Shown here: positions 41,433-50,493 of the stretch, piece after piece
Layout: every line of letters begins with the position of its first letter
How positions within the stretch are numbered: the first letter of the stretch is position 1
From: Fimousia sp045616445
GTDB taxonomy: Bacteria > Bacillota > Clostridia > Lachnospirales > Lachnospiraceae
DNA: 64,000 nt
Reading direction: 5' to 3'
Assembly (NCBI GenBank): GCA_045616445.1
Contig: JAZLGR010000026.1
Coordinates: 144,485 to 208,484, forward strand
Notes under the pieces: model-generated
What the model saw: the letters and a program-made list of their open reading frames with translations, nothing else
What the model was told of the DNA's origin: nothing
The model's database searches: none
Position numbers and translations under genes: made by a program

Positions 41433-41915
41433 TTATTCTTCAATCTCTGCATCTACCAGATGACAATAGACTACGCCATCCTCATCATAGGTTTCAAATC
41501 TTCCCACAACGGAGATTTCATCCTGTTCTTTTGGATAACCCTCTGGATATTTCGGTTCTCCTTTCAGAACAAATTCCAGCCCCTGGGAACAGCAGGCTGT
41601 TGCATCTGCAATAATGACTGCTGGATAATACATACTTTGATCCTGGTTGGAATATGCTACAAACTGCCCTGCCATTCGCACGTATTTACCAACATACTCA
41701 TCCGGTGTTGACAACATATTGCTCACTTCAGAATATACCATAGTACTGCTCAATATCGTCAGATCCACATCGACAGTCGTTGCCACTGTCTTATTCTTTC
41801 CACCACTATTTGAGTCACTACCTTTTTCTGTATTACTACTTCCACCGCATCCCATCAGCATGCTACCGACCAGAGCTAACATAAGGATGCACAATAACAT
41901 TTTCTTACTCATCAT
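41433..41915 (-). CDS. Lipoprotein associated with the zinc uptake operon
   Basis: 160 residues. Signal peptide with lipobox (LVGSMLMGCGG), a Ser/Gly/Asn-rich linker, then a compact domain (MVYSEVSNMLSTPDEYVGKYVRMAGQFVAY and ISVVGRFETYDEDGVVYCHLVDAEIEE) that looks like an OB-fold-like module with one CC pair. I do not recognise a named family. ATG at 41915 with AAAGGAGG; it overlaps the znuB stop as ATGA, so the two are coupled. It probably sits on the outer face of the membrane next to the zinc transporter. Confidence 0.8.
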   Translation of the reverse strand: MMSKKMLLCILMLALVGSMLMGCGGSSNTEKGSDSNSGGKNKTVATTVDVDLTILSSTMVYSEVSNMLSTPDEYVGKYVRMAGQFVAYSNQDQSMYYPAVIIADATACCSQGLEFVLKGEPKYPEGYPKEQDEISVVGRFETYDEDGVVYCHLVDAEIEE

Positions 41916-42757
41916 CTTACTCCTCCTTTTACTGTTCCAATCAACCAGAATATGAAAAATGCTCCGATATCCACTGCCACGATTGTGGATCCAACCGGTG
42001 TTCCTGCCACAATGGAAATTAGAATTCCGGAAAAGGCACAAAGAACGGATAACACAGCGGAACAAATTGTAACTGACATGAAATTCTTAAATAATCTCAT
42101 AGCGGATAATGCCGGGAATATAACCAAAGCAGAAATCAACAGCGAACCTACCAAATTCATAGCCAGTACAATGATGACTGCAATTACCACCGCAATGAGC
42201 AGATTATAGGCCTTCGCATTGGTTCCCGTTGCCTGGGCAAAGCTCTCGTCAAATGTCACTGCAAATATCTTATTGTAGAAGAAAACAAAGATACCCACAA
42301 CGAGCAGTGAAAGCACGACACATATCCACACTTCTGTCTGTGTTAATGTGAGAATTGAGGTGGAACCAAACAAAGTACTGCACACATCTCCGGAAAGATT
42401 GGATGATGTGGAAAATATATTCATCAGTAAGTACCCGATGGCCAGGGAACCTACTGAAATCATGGCTACTGCTGCATCTCCTTTGATTTTTGTGTTCTGA
42501 CCGGTATGCAAAAGCAGTACCGCACAAAGAATCGTCACCGGAAATACAAAAATCATATCATTGGTCATATTCATGATGGCTGAAATTGCCATGGCACCAA
42601 ATGCCACGTGAGAGAGCCCATCTCCGATAAAAGAAAATCTCTTTAATACCAGAGTAACGCCCAGAAGCGAAGAACACAATGCAATCAGCACACCAACAAT
42701 CAATGCATAACGTACAAATGGATACTGAAGATATAATGCCAGTTTTTCAAATATCAT
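41912..42757 (-). CDS. znuB: Zinc/manganese ABC transporter permease
   Basis: 281 residues, about eight spans, ABC-3 family (PF00950): GVTLVLKRFSFIGDGLSHVAFGA near the N-terminus and ATGTNAKAYNLLIAVVIAVIIVLAMNLVGSLLISALVIFPALSA later are typical of ZnuB/AdcB/MntB. Start overlaps the znuC stop by one base. Together with the substrate-binding protein and ATPase it forms a complete importer. Assignment to zinc rests on the family and the Zur-like operator upstream. Confidence 0.92.
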   Translation of the reverse strand: MIFEKLALYLQYPFVRYALIVGVLIALCSSLLGVTLVLKRFSFIGDGLSHVAFGAMAISAIMNMTNDMIFVFPVTILCAVLLLHTGQNTKIKGDAAVAMISVGSLAIGYLLMNIFSTSSNLSGDVCSTLFGSTSILTLTQTEVWICVVLSLLVVGIFVFFYNKIFAVTFDESFAQATGTNAKAYNLLIAVVIAVIIVLAMNLVGSLLISALVIFPALSAMRLFKNFMSVTICSAVLSVLCAFSGILISIVAGTPVGSTIVAVDIGAFFIFWLIGTVKGGVR

Positions 42758-43470
42758 CAGGCCTGTTCACCTCCTTCAACGGATGCAAAGTGTCTTCCAA
42801 TCTCACTTTTCTTATACTCATTTGTTGTTCCATAAAATGTATTCTTACCAATGTGAAGGATATGGCTTGCATATCGCAGTGCCGCATCAATATCATGGGA
42901 AATCATAATGATAGTGATGCCATCCTTCTCATTCAAATCTTTGATCAGCTGATACATATCTGCTGTTACTTTAGGATCAAGTCCTGTCACCGGTTCATCC
43001 AGAAGAAGTACTTTCCCTGTAGCGCACAAAGCTCTTGCAAGAAGAACCCTCTGCTGCTGGCCACCGGAAAGTTCACGGTAACAACGTCTGGACAGGTCAG
43101 TTAATCCCATCTTTTTGATATTCTCATCTGCCAGCGCCTTATCTTTTTTACTGTAAAATGGTTTCAAACCATATCTTCCCTGACACCCGGAGAGAACAAT
43201 TTCTCTCACGGATGCAGGAAAATCACGTTGTACCACAGTCTGCTGAGGCAGATATCCGATCTCATTTGGCTTTAACCCATCACCTGTTTCGATCGTACCG
43301 CCAATTGGCGCCTGCAGATGTAATAAAGTTTTCATTAATGTACTTTTTCCAGAGCCATTTTCACCAATAATACAAAAATAATCGCCTTTGTGAATGGAAA
43401 AATTAAGGTCGGATACGATGACATTGCCTTCGTATCCCAGCGATAAATCTTTACAGGTAATGAGTGCCAT
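42757..43470 (-). CDS. znuC: Zinc/manganese ABC transporter ATP-binding protein
   Basis: 237 residues. Walker A GENGSGKST (about 36-44), Q-loop LPQQTVVQRDFPASVREIV, signature LSGGQQQRVLLARAL, Walker B VLLLDEPVTGLD and switch His in MISHDID. Powers the ZnuB permease. AGGAGG precedes the ATG, 12 bases after the znuA stop. Confidence 0.95.
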   Translation of the reverse strand: MALITCKDLSLGYEGNVIVSDLNFSIHKGDYFCIIGENGSGKSTLMKTLLHLQAPIGGTIETGDGLKPNEIGYLPQQTVVQRDFPASVREIVLSGCQGRYGLKPFYSKKDKALADENIKKMGLTDLSRRCYRELSGGQQQRVLLARALCATGKVLLLDEPVTGLDPKVTADMYQLIKDLNEKDGITIIMISHDIDAALRYASHILHIGKNTFYGTTNEYKKSEIGRHFASVEGGEQA

Positions 43471-43481
43471 ATGATATCCTC

Positions 43482-44483
43482 CTATTTTAAAGCGTCTGCT
43501 AATACTTTCAGGTTGTTTTCCATAATGGAAAGGTAAGTTACGCCAGATTCTACATCATCACCAGTTACAGACTGCATGGAATCAAGCACTGCAATCTTCT
43601 GATTCTTATCTGCTGTATTGGAAATGATGGTTTCGGCAATCTTCTGATCAGATCCTTCTAATGCAACAACGGTATGAAGTTTACATTCATCCACTTTATT
43701 TGCAAGGAAGGTAATGGTTTCAAAGCTTGCTTCTGTCTCAGCAGAACATCCAATGAATGCTGCATAGTAATTTAAGTTGTAATCGTTGACCATATAACGG
43801 AATGGGAAACGATCTCCGAATAATAATGTGTCATATGTACCTGCTTCAACTGCAGCCTTATATTCTCCGTCTAATTTTGCCAGTTTGTCGTTGTATGCGG
43901 ATGCATTTGCCTGATAGGTATCTGCTTTATCAGCATCGATTTCACAAAGAGCATCAGAAATTGCGGACACAAGAAGCTGTGCATTCTTTAAGGAAAGCCA
44001 TACATGCTCATCATATTCTGATCCTTCTTCTTCCTCAGCTTCTTCGCCTTCTTCCTCTTCTTCACCTTCCATACCTTCCACAAGCTCTTCTTCTTTTGCT
44101 TTGTCGCCAAGAGTATCTAAAAGGTTAATGACCTTCATATCTTTATTTGTTGCTTCCTCAAGGGCATCTTCCACCCATTCATCGGATTCGCCACCAACGT
44201 AGACGAATAAATCACAGTCTGCAATCTTCATGATGTCGTCAGCAGTTGGCTGAAAGCTGTGAAGATCCACACCGCTGTCTAAAAGCATGGTTAAGTCAGC
44301 ATTTGCCACTTCATCACCAAGTACTTCTCGCACCCAGTCATATTCTGGGAAAATAGTGGTTACAATCTTAATTTTTTCATTTGTCTCTTCTTTTGCGCCT
44401 GTCTGATTACTGTTTTTTGCACAGGCTGTTAAACTACAGAGCATCAGCACTGCAGCTAAAAACATCGCAAGATATTTTTTCAT
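43482..44483 (-). CDS. znuA: Zinc ABC transporter substrate-binding lipoprotein
   Basis: 333 residues. Signal peptide with lipobox LTAC; cluster A-I fold (PF01297) with VTIFPEYDWVREVLGDEVANADLTMLLDSGVDLHSFQPTADD (metal His in DLHSFQ), EYDEHVWLSL (second His) and FPFRYMVNDYNLNYYAAF. Between them, where ZnuA/AdcA usually have a His-rich loop, there is a Glu-rich loop (about residues 127-145, almost all E and G). ATG at 44483 has GGAGG upstream. First transporter gene of the operon. Confidence 0.93.
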   Translation of the reverse strand: MKKYLAMFLAAVLMLCSLTACAKNSNQTGAKEETNEKIKIVTTIFPEYDWVREVLGDEVANADLTMLLDSGVDLHSFQPTADDIMKIADCDLFVYVGGESDEWVEDALEEATNKDMKVINLLDTLGDKAKEEELVEGMEGEEEEEGEEAEEEEGSEYDEHVWLSLKNAQLLVSAISDALCEIDADKADTYQANASAYNDKLAKLDGEYKAAVEAGTYDTLLFGDRFPFRYMVNDYNLNYYAAFIGCSAETEASFETITFLANKVDECKLHTVVALEGSDQKIAETIISNTADKNQKIAVLDSMQSVTGDDVESGVTYLSIMENNLKVLADALK

Positions 44484-44614
44484 AATAAAAACCTCCATAA
44501 TATTTTGTTTTTGATTCTTTTCTTATCACCTAAAAAAGGGTACAAAAAGACAAGGAACACCCTGTCCCATCTGAAAATGGGTATAGTATCCCCTTGTATG
44601 AATGGAAGTTTTAT

Positions 44615-44917
44615 TTAATCATTTAGTCGGACTTTTTGGGTAATCAAAGAATGATTTGAAATAGATGCGGGAAGCTTCTCTAAGCACAGGAACAGAACAG
44701 TAACAGGCGCAAAAATAGAAACCATGATTCGAATAGCCCCTGTTCCAATGTTTCTGATGGTTTCTTCTGCTTCGTGAAGACATGCGCAGACTGGACATTC
44801 TGGTTCCGTACAGGTATGATTCGCTTCTTTCACAAGAAAGAACATGGAAGAAAGAGCAACGATGATGATAGCCATACATGCAAGCTTTGCAGCTAATTTC
44901 TGTTTTCTGGTATACAT
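44615..44917 (-). CDS. Small Cys-rich two-span membrane protein, likely Zur-regulated
   Basis: 100 residues. Two hydrophobic spans (about 12-29 and 62-80) flank a short extracytoplasmic loop with HTCTEPECPVCACLHEAEE: one His, four Cys and a second His within 15 residues, a plausible zinc-binding loop. AAGGAGGAGG precedes the ATG. It is the first gene after the zinc-type operator and lies 131 bp ahead of znuA, so it probably belongs to the zinc uptake regulon. I know of no tested function. Confidence 0.8.
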   Translation of the reverse strand: MYTRKQKLAAKLACMAIIIVALSSMFFLVKEANHTCTEPECPVCACLHEAEETIRNIGTGAIRIMVSIFAPVTVLFLCLEKLPASISNHSLITQKVRLND

Positions 44918-44942
44918 AAGCCCTCCTCCTTACTAAGATAAA

Positions 44943-45011
44943 AAAATGATAATAATTTGCAAACCATTTGCAAATTATTATCATTTTACTTCTACTTTTT
45001 CAAAATGTCAA
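44943..45011 (-). promoter_or_regulatory. Promoter with 45-bp Fur/Zur-type palindrome
   Basis: Minus strand TTGACA (45006-45011), 17-bp spacer, TAAAAT (44983-44988). A palindrome with perfect 21-bp arms and a 3-bp centre (44943-44987) overlaps the -10 and start region. Each arm contains TGATAATAATTTGCA, which includes GATAAT steps like Fur-family boxes. It precedes the Cys-rich protein and zinc transporter genes. Confidence 0.82.
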
Positions 45012-45036
45012 CGCTTGAACGAAAAACATAGATACG

Positions 45037-45071
45037 AAAAAAGGCATCGCACTTTCGTGCAATGCCTTTTT
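45037..45071 (-). terminator. Terminator of the sugar-acid operon
   Basis: AAAAGGCATTGCAC / GTGCGATGCCTTTT stem with GAAA loop and T-run on the minus strand, 50 bases after the GntP stop. Confidence 0.88.
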
Positions 45072-45120
45072 TGCATAAATGGCTTTATATATGATTTATT
45101 CCTAAGGAATTATATGGAAC

Positions 45121-46527
45121 CTAGTGGAAAATGAAGCTTAATACAATAACTTCAATAACACCAACTAACCATGCAAGTGTGGATGTGAAGGACCAGATTC
45201 TGATCTGATCTTTTGCTTCGCCTACACCTAATGTACGGTTAACAACCCAGAAATAAGAGTCGTTGAAGTAACCGAAGAATAAGGAACCAACACAACATGC
45301 GATAGCTGCTACTACTGGGTTAGCACCAGAAGCTAAGATGATAGGAGCAGAGATAGAAGCTGCTGTTGTCATAGCTACTGTACCAGAACCCTGGATAAAT
45401 CTCATTGCTGTAGAGATGAATAATGGAAGAACTACTAAAGGAATACCTGTTGTAGCAAGACCATTTGCCATGAAAGCACCTAAACCGGAGTCAGCGATAA
45501 CTTTACCTAAAGCACCGCCACCACCTGTAAGAAGAAGGATAATACCAGCAGATGCCATACCTTTTTCCATTTCTCTGATTGCCTGTTCTCTAGTCATATT
45601 TGTAGCTAATGTGTAGATACAAAGTACTAAACCGATTGCAAGAGCTACGATTGGCTGACCGATGAATCCACAGATCATACCAGCTGTTCCGCCAACACCA
45701 AGAGCGCTAGAGATAGTTGCTAAGAGGATTAAGAAGATAGGTACTAACAGTGGAGCGAAGGATACGCCAACACCTGGTAAATCTTCTTCATCTGCTGCAA
45801 GGTCTGCAGAGTAATCAGGTTCCTGATACTGCGCTTCTACGATATCACCATTTTCATCTGGAATACGATAGTATTTCTTTGCTAAATATTTAGAATAGAT
45901 GATACATACGATTGCCATTGGTAATGCAAGGATTAATGCAAATAATAAGAATGTTCCTACATCAATACCGAAGATACCGCAAACACCTAAAGGACCTGGT
46001 GTAGGTGGTACTAAGGAGTGAGTGATTACAAGACCTGCTGCTAAAGCTACACCAAGACCGATTACGGATTTTTTAGTAGCTCTGGATAAGGATTTTGCGA
46101 TTGGGGAAAGAATAACGAAACCAGAGTCACAGAATACTGGGATAGATACTAAGAATCCTGTGAATGCTAATGCTACTTCTTCACGGCCCTTACCGAAAAT
46201 CTTTAAGAATGTGTGAGCCATCGTCTTCGCTGCACCAGATGCTTCGAAAATCTGACCCATCATTACACCAAAACCGATGATGATACCAACGGATGCCATT
46301 GTGTTACCAAAACCATTTTTGATCGATGTTACTAAGTTTAATACAACAGCACCGTCATCGAATGCTGTATCAATTACTGGGAACCCACCAACAATACCGA
46401 TGATTAAAGAAGAAAGAATCATTGCAAGGAATGGATGAATCTTTGTCTTTAATACTAAAATTACTAAGATTACAATACCGACTGCTAAACCAACCAGCAT
46501 TTGAGTGCCACTTAAATTTCCAACCAT
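45121..46527 (-). CDS. GntP-family sugar-acid permease
   Basis: 468 residues, about twelve spans. GntP/gluconate:H+ symporter family, recognised from FLAMILSSLIIGIVGGFP, GFGNTMASVGIIIGFGVMMGQIFEASGAAKTMA and FGYFNDSYFWVVNRT. It imports gluconate-like acids. As the last gene of an operon with PdxA2, two DUF1537 kinases and a hydroxyacid dehydrogenase, the likely cargo is a four-carbon sugar acid such as threonate or erythronate. Confidence 0.94.
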   Translation of the reverse strand: MVGNLSGTQMLVGLAVGIVILVILVLKTKIHPFLAMILSSLIIGIVGGFPVIDTAFDDGAVVLNLVTSIKNGFGNTMASVGIIIGFGVMMGQIFEASGAAKTMAHTFLKIFGKGREEVALAFTGFLVSIPVFCDSGFVILSPIAKSLSRATKKSVIGLGVALAAGLVITHSLVPPTPGPLGVCGIFGIDVGTFLLFALILALPMAIVCIIYSKYLAKKYYRIPDENGDIVEAQYQEPDYSADLAADEEDLPGVGVSFAPLLVPIFLILLATISSALGVGGTAGMICGFIGQPIVALAIGLVLCIYTLATNMTREQAIREMEKGMASAGIILLLTGGGGALGKVIADSGLGAFMANGLATTGIPLVVLPLFISTAMRFIQGSGTVAMTTAASISAPIILASGANPVVAAIACCVGSLFFGYFNDSYFWVVNRTLGVGEAKDQIRIWSFTSTLAWLVGVIEVIVLSFIFH

Positions 46528-46561
46528 AATAAGTTTGTCTCCTCTCCAAGATTTTTTATAA

Positions 46562-46618
46562 GTGTGTTATAGCTAATAATTGTGTTGTAGTTAATAATTG
46601 TGTTGTAGCTTATAAATT
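46562..46618. repeat. Three tandem ~19-bp repeats between pdxA2 and gntP
   Basis: Consensus GTGTTGTAGNTAATAATT, three imperfect units filling the 89-bp gap. A/T-rich; may arise by slippage. No hairpin or promoter assigned. Confidence 0.7.
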
Positions 46619-47618
46619 AGTTGTTTTTAAAATTTGGTGCATATTTTGCGCCAAGAAGAATTGCCTCGATCATGCTGACCGGACTAACGATATTCTTACC
46701 TGCAATATCAAAAGCTGTACCATGGTCAACAGATGTACGTAAAATAGGCATACCACCTGTGATTGCAATTGTTCTTTCAAAGTCGAGCGTTTTTGTAGCG
46801 ATATGACCCTGATCATGATATAAGGATAATACACTGTTAAAACGTCCCTGAAGTGCTAAATGGAATACAGAGTCTGCACCGATTGGGCCAACTACGTCAT
46901 AACCCATTTTCTGTAATTCTTCCACTGCTGGGAATACTTCATCTACTTCTTCGTTACCAAATAATCCGTGTTCACCGCTATGTGGATTAAATCCAGCGAT
47001 TGCCATAGTACCTTCTGTAACTCCAAGAGTTTTTAATACTTCTGTACAACGCTGAACGTAGTCGATGATACGTTCTTTTGTAACCATGTCACATGCCTGG
47101 CGTAAGGATACGTGACGTGTTAAGAAGAATACTCTCATGCCATGCACTTCAAACATTGTTAATGGATCTGGAGTATCTGTCTGAGCACCAAAGATTTCTG
47201 TGTGTCCGATAAATGGAATTTTAGCTGCTTTTAATGCTTCTTTATTGATCGGTGTTGTAGAAACAGCATCAGCTTTTCCTGTGTTGCATAATTCGATTGC
47301 TTTTGTAATGTAATCAAATGCTGCCTGGCCGCACATTGCACTTACTTTTCCGTATTCAAACTTGTCAAGATCGATATTTGCAAGGTCGATTAAGTTTAAT
47401 ACGCCTTTTTCATATCTTCCTTCCTCAGGTTCATTCACGATATTGATTTCGAGTCCTGTGTTTGTTACGGCAATTGCTTTCTCCATGATTCCTTTGTCAC
47501 CTACTGCAATCACCCTTGCCACGTCGAATACCTCATCAGTAGCTACAGACATAGCTACGATTTCAGGACCAACGCCGGCTGGATCTCCAATAGGTACTGC
47601 AATTAAAGGTCTTTCCAT
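46617..47618 (-). CDS. pdxA2: PdxA2-type 4-phospho-D-threonate / erythronate dehydrogenase
   Basis: 333 residues. PdxA fold with IGDPAGVGPEI (start), PFIGHTEIFGAQT (metal His), FNPHSGEHGLFGNEE and SLYHDQGHIATKT (metal His residues) and NILRTSVDHGTAFDIAGK-like end. In sugar-acid operons PdxA2 oxidises and decarboxylates 4-phospho-threonate or 4-phospho-erythronate to dihydroxyacetone phosphate. The pairing with DUF1537 kinases supports this over pyridoxal synthesis. GGAAGG precedes the ATG at 47618. Confidence 0.92.
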   Translation of the reverse strand: MERPLIAVPIGDPAGVGPEIVAMSVATDEVFDVARVIAVGDKGIMEKAIAVTNTGLEINIVNEPEEGRYEKGVLNLIDLANIDLDKFEYGKVSAMCGQAAFDYITKAIELCNTGKADAVSTTPINKEALKAAKIPFIGHTEIFGAQTDTPDPLTMFEVHGMRVFFLTRHVSLRQACDMVTKERIIDYVQRCTEVLKTLGVTEGTMAIAGFNPHSGEHGLFGNEEVDEVFPAVEELQKMGYDVVGPIGADSVFHLALQGRFNSVLSLYHDQGHIATKTLDFERTIAITGGMPILRTSVDHGTAFDIAGKNIVSPVSMIEAILLGAKYAPNFKNN

Positions 47619-47644
47619 ATAATTCCTTCCTTTCTGCACTTTTG

Positions 47645-48952
47645 CTACATATATAATTTTTCTTTCAGGAAAGTAATGCACTGGTTGATGGCATTTTTAT
47701 TTCCCTGAGAGCCGCCTTTAGTAATCATATGAATATCCGGGAATTCACCCTTTAAGGTTGTTCCATATGCTGCTAAAGGTAAAACTTCATCCATAAGACA
47801 GATTCCTGCAGATTCAAATGCCTTACATACTGCCACTGTGATATCGCCGCCACTTGTGTAAAGTCCTCTAAACAAATCACTTGCCTTAAAAATCTGGTAT
47901 GTAATGTCAGCAAATGCTTCGTTGATCAATTTACTTAAGTCGTCTACGGTGCAACCCTTTTCTGCTGCTACTTTTGGCATATCAATTCGATTAACCGGAT
48001 AGAGTCCATCACCTGTAATCGTACAAACATCATAGTCTTTCATATTATCAAGTACGCCTGTAACGATTCGGTTGATTTCTCCATTTCTGGTTTCTTCATC
48101 TTCGATCAACAGCTTTGTTTCGACCATAATCTTATATGTCTTCTGAGACAGCCAAAGTTCCTCCATCTGTGCTTTCGTATTAGAGTTTACACTCCCAACG
48201 ACTGTTAAAATTTTAGGACGATCTTCAGTACGTTCCTGAGGAACAATAAGCTTACGTGCTACTGTTGCAGTAAATACACCTGGATCGACTGCTACAAATT
48301 TGATTCCTGACTTGATTACTGCGTCTGCAATAAGATCAAGATCCTCCTGTGTAACACAATCAAATACGATGGTTCTACTACCAGCTTCTACGTGTTCTAA
48401 AATTTTGCTTGCCAGAGCGTCGGAGCCTTCCATCATCTCATTCATAAGAATCTGGCTGACTTTGTATTTGCTCTGCTTTTCGAATATCGGTTTTACTTCT
48501 GACGTAGTTACCGGTGTTTTTGGATCCAGCGCAATGTTTGTTTTATGCAGTGGAATTCCATTAACGAGCATGTACCCTCCAAGAATGATTCTTCCGGATT
48601 CCGGGAAACAGGATGCGGCAATCGCAACATATTCTTCTCCTAATACATCTAAGAGCGCATCTGTTTCGCTTCCGAGATTTCCTCTAAGTGTACTGTCAAT
48701 TCGCTTTGCATATACTCTTACGTCATCATTCTTCAATGAAACACCTACGTTATATACACGGTTATAAGCGGTTTCGGCGTCAATGCCACGACTGTCTGTT
48801 GGATACATCAGACAATCGCATTCGTCCATGATGGACATATCAACATGAGCCATATTAAGTACAGTATAGGTAGAGTAATTCATCTTCTTTAAGAGGACTC
48901 CAGTCGCATTTACTCCAGTAATGTCGTCCCCAATTACGACACATTGTGGCAT
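47645..48952 (-). CDS. Four-carbon acid sugar kinase (DUF1537), second copy
   Basis: 435 residues. N-terminal DUF1537 sugar-binding domain (VVIGDDITGVNATGVLLKK, RIDSTLRGNLGSE) and C-terminal nucleotide-binding domain (LYTSGGDITVAVCKAF, MITKGGSQGNKNAI). Phosphorylates threonate, erythronate or related acids at O4. It lies between pdxA2 and a longer paralogue. The two copies are clearly divergent, so they may act on different stereoisomers or as partners. AAGGAGG before the ATG. Confidence 0.9.
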   Translation of the reverse strand: MPQCVVIGDDITGVNATGVLLKKMNYSTYTVLNMAHVDMSIMDECDCLMYPTDSRGIDAETAYNRVYNVGVSLKNDDVRVYAKRIDSTLRGNLGSETDALLDVLGEEYVAIAASCFPESGRIILGGYMLVNGIPLHKTNIALDPKTPVTTSEVKPIFEKQSKYKVSQILMNEMMEGSDALASKILEHVEAGSRTIVFDCVTQEDLDLIADAVIKSGIKFVAVDPGVFTATVARKLIVPQERTEDRPKILTVVGSVNSNTKAQMEELWLSQKTYKIMVETKLLIEDEETRNGEINRIVTGVLDNMKDYDVCTITGDGLYPVNRIDMPKVAAEKGCTVDDLSKLINEAFADITYQIFKASDLFRGLYTSGGDITVAVCKAFESAGICLMDEVLPLAAYGTTLKGEFPDIHMITKGGSQGNKNAINQCITFLKEKLYM

Positions 48953-48994
48953 TGTGACTCCTCCTTTTTGCTACCTTTGGGATGAATAAGTTTC

Positions 48995-50422
48995 TTATTT
49001 TGTTAACACTTCAACAGCTTCTTTTAATGTTGTGATTTCGCCTACATTACCAGGGAAGATGACATATGGTGTAAGAGGGAACTTGCTTTCGTCACCTGTC
49101 TGCCATACTGGAATACCAGGCTTGATCTGTCCTAATACATTTGCCTTCTGAACTGCTAATGCTTTTGTTCCAACATCACTGGAAGTGATACCACCTTTTG
49201 CGATTACGAATGCAGGTGTTACAGTTAATTTTCCAACTAAGGACTGTACTGCATCGGAAATCTTAACAGAAAGACGTAATTCGTCTTCTTTGTCGCCTGT
49301 ATCAGCTGTGATTAATGCACGTGTTGTGTAGCAGCAAACTGTTTTTCCTGCTTTGATGCATTCTTCTTCTAATGCAAGGCATCTCTTTACTTCAGCTTCA
49401 AATGCTTCGTCGTCTTTTACTAATGTTGCATCTAATTCGATGAATTCGATGTCTGTAAGTTCTTTTAAGCATTCAACCTGTTTTGTTGTTTTATCTGTAT
49501 GGGAACCAACAACTACGATACCGCCGTTTGTTGTTTCTTTTACTACCATCTGTTCTCTTGTAAGAAGTGGCTGGTCTGTTACGCCGCCCATGATTTTAAC
49601 GATACCTGCAGCTGTACGGAATGCGAATACTTTGCCTTTTGCCATTGCACGGTATAATGCAACACAGAACACCTTGATATCTGCATATCCAACAGAGTTT
49701 ACAACAATCTTGTTGAAGTCTTTTACTGCCATTAACTGAGCTTCGATTTTGTCATAGTCACAGTTATGGATATCTTCAAGGGAGATACATGTAACATCTT
49801 CTGCTTTGTATTCTCCACCTGTTTTTTCTTCTACGTATGCAGGCATGTTGTCTGCGCTGTAGCCAAATGTTTTGTCCTTTGCAAATTCTGTTTCATTCGC
49901 TGGAACTAATTCATCGCCGTATTTTACATAATGTACATTGTCGATTGTGAAACGTCCGCCTTCTGGGAAGAATGGGCACATGATTTCGCCATCGATAGTT
50001 GCACCTGTATTTGCTTCATAAGCATCCTTTAAGAGCTGTGTTTCCAGTGGAAAATGTCCACGAAGAGTAGAGTCAGATCTGGAGATGAAGATGTATTCTT
50101 TTCCGGTTTCTTTTGCTACTTCATCAACAACTGCAGCAATTTCTTTGTGTGCTTTTGTTGTCTGTTCTACTGTAAAACCACGGGAGTTTGTTAATACATA
50201 GAAGAGATTATTTTCTTCCTGGAAGCCCTTCATGATGCTGTCTTTTTCCCAGTTTGTGTATACGGAAATGTCATGAACAGTCTGTACACCAGTTGGGTCA
50301 TCATCTAAAACTACGATCTTTTTGTTATTTGCAGCGATTTCTTTTGCAAGTAATGCATCAACTGCTGCAACGTCGATTGGTTTATAAGCATTTAATACTT
50401 CTGCATTTAATGTTTTTGCCAT
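48995..50422 (-). CDS. Four-carbon acid sugar kinase (DUF1537), first copy
   Basis: 475 residues. KIVVLDDDPTGVQTVHDISVYT and SRSDSTLRGHFPLE in the N-terminal domain and FVIAKGGITSSDVGTKAL at the C-terminal ATP site are the DUF1537 (OtnK/DtnK/LtnK) signatures. Converts a C4 sugar acid to its 4-phosphate. Second gene of the operon after the hydroxyacid dehydrogenase, with a hairpin in the 71-bp gap. AGGAGA precedes the ATG. Confidence 0.92.
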   Translation of the reverse strand: MAKTLNAEVLNAYKPIDVAAVDALLAKEIAANNKKIVVLDDDPTGVQTVHDISVYTNWEKDSIMKGFQEENNLFYVLTNSRGFTVEQTTKAHKEIAAVVDEVAKETGKEYIFISRSDSTLRGHFPLETQLLKDAYEANTGATIDGEIMCPFFPEGGRFTIDNVHYVKYGDELVPANETEFAKDKTFGYSADNMPAYVEEKTGGEYKAEDVTCISLEDIHNCDYDKIEAQLMAVKDFNKIVVNSVGYADIKVFCVALYRAMAKGKVFAFRTAAGIVKIMGGVTDQPLLTREQMVVKETTNGGIVVVGSHTDKTTKQVECLKELTDIEFIELDATLVKDDEAFEAEVKRCLALEEECIKAGKTVCCYTTRALITADTGDKEDELRLSVKISDAVQSLVGKLTVTPAFVIAKGGITSSDVGTKALAVQKANVLGQIKPGIPVWQTGDESKFPLTPYVIFPGNVGEITTLKEAVEVLTK

Positions 50423-50457
50423 TGATATTCTCCTATTAATGTTTAGATGGCTCGAGC

Positions 50458-50475
50458 GGCCAACTTTCGTCGGCC
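50458..50475 (-). other. Intercistronic stem-loop in the sugar-acid operon
   Basis: In minus-strand RNA GGCCGAC-GAAA-GUUGGCC forms a 7-bp stem (one G-U) with a GAAA tetraloop. No U-tract follows, so it is more likely an mRNA stability or processing element than a terminator. Confidence 0.5.
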
Positions 50476-50493
50476 TGTCTCATTGCCTTTTTC

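Noticed and set aside
41916..42065. 50-residue N-terminal extension of the lipoprotein
   Set aside because: It would overlap the permease gene out of frame and hide the signal peptide; the ATG at 41915 has AAAGGAGG.
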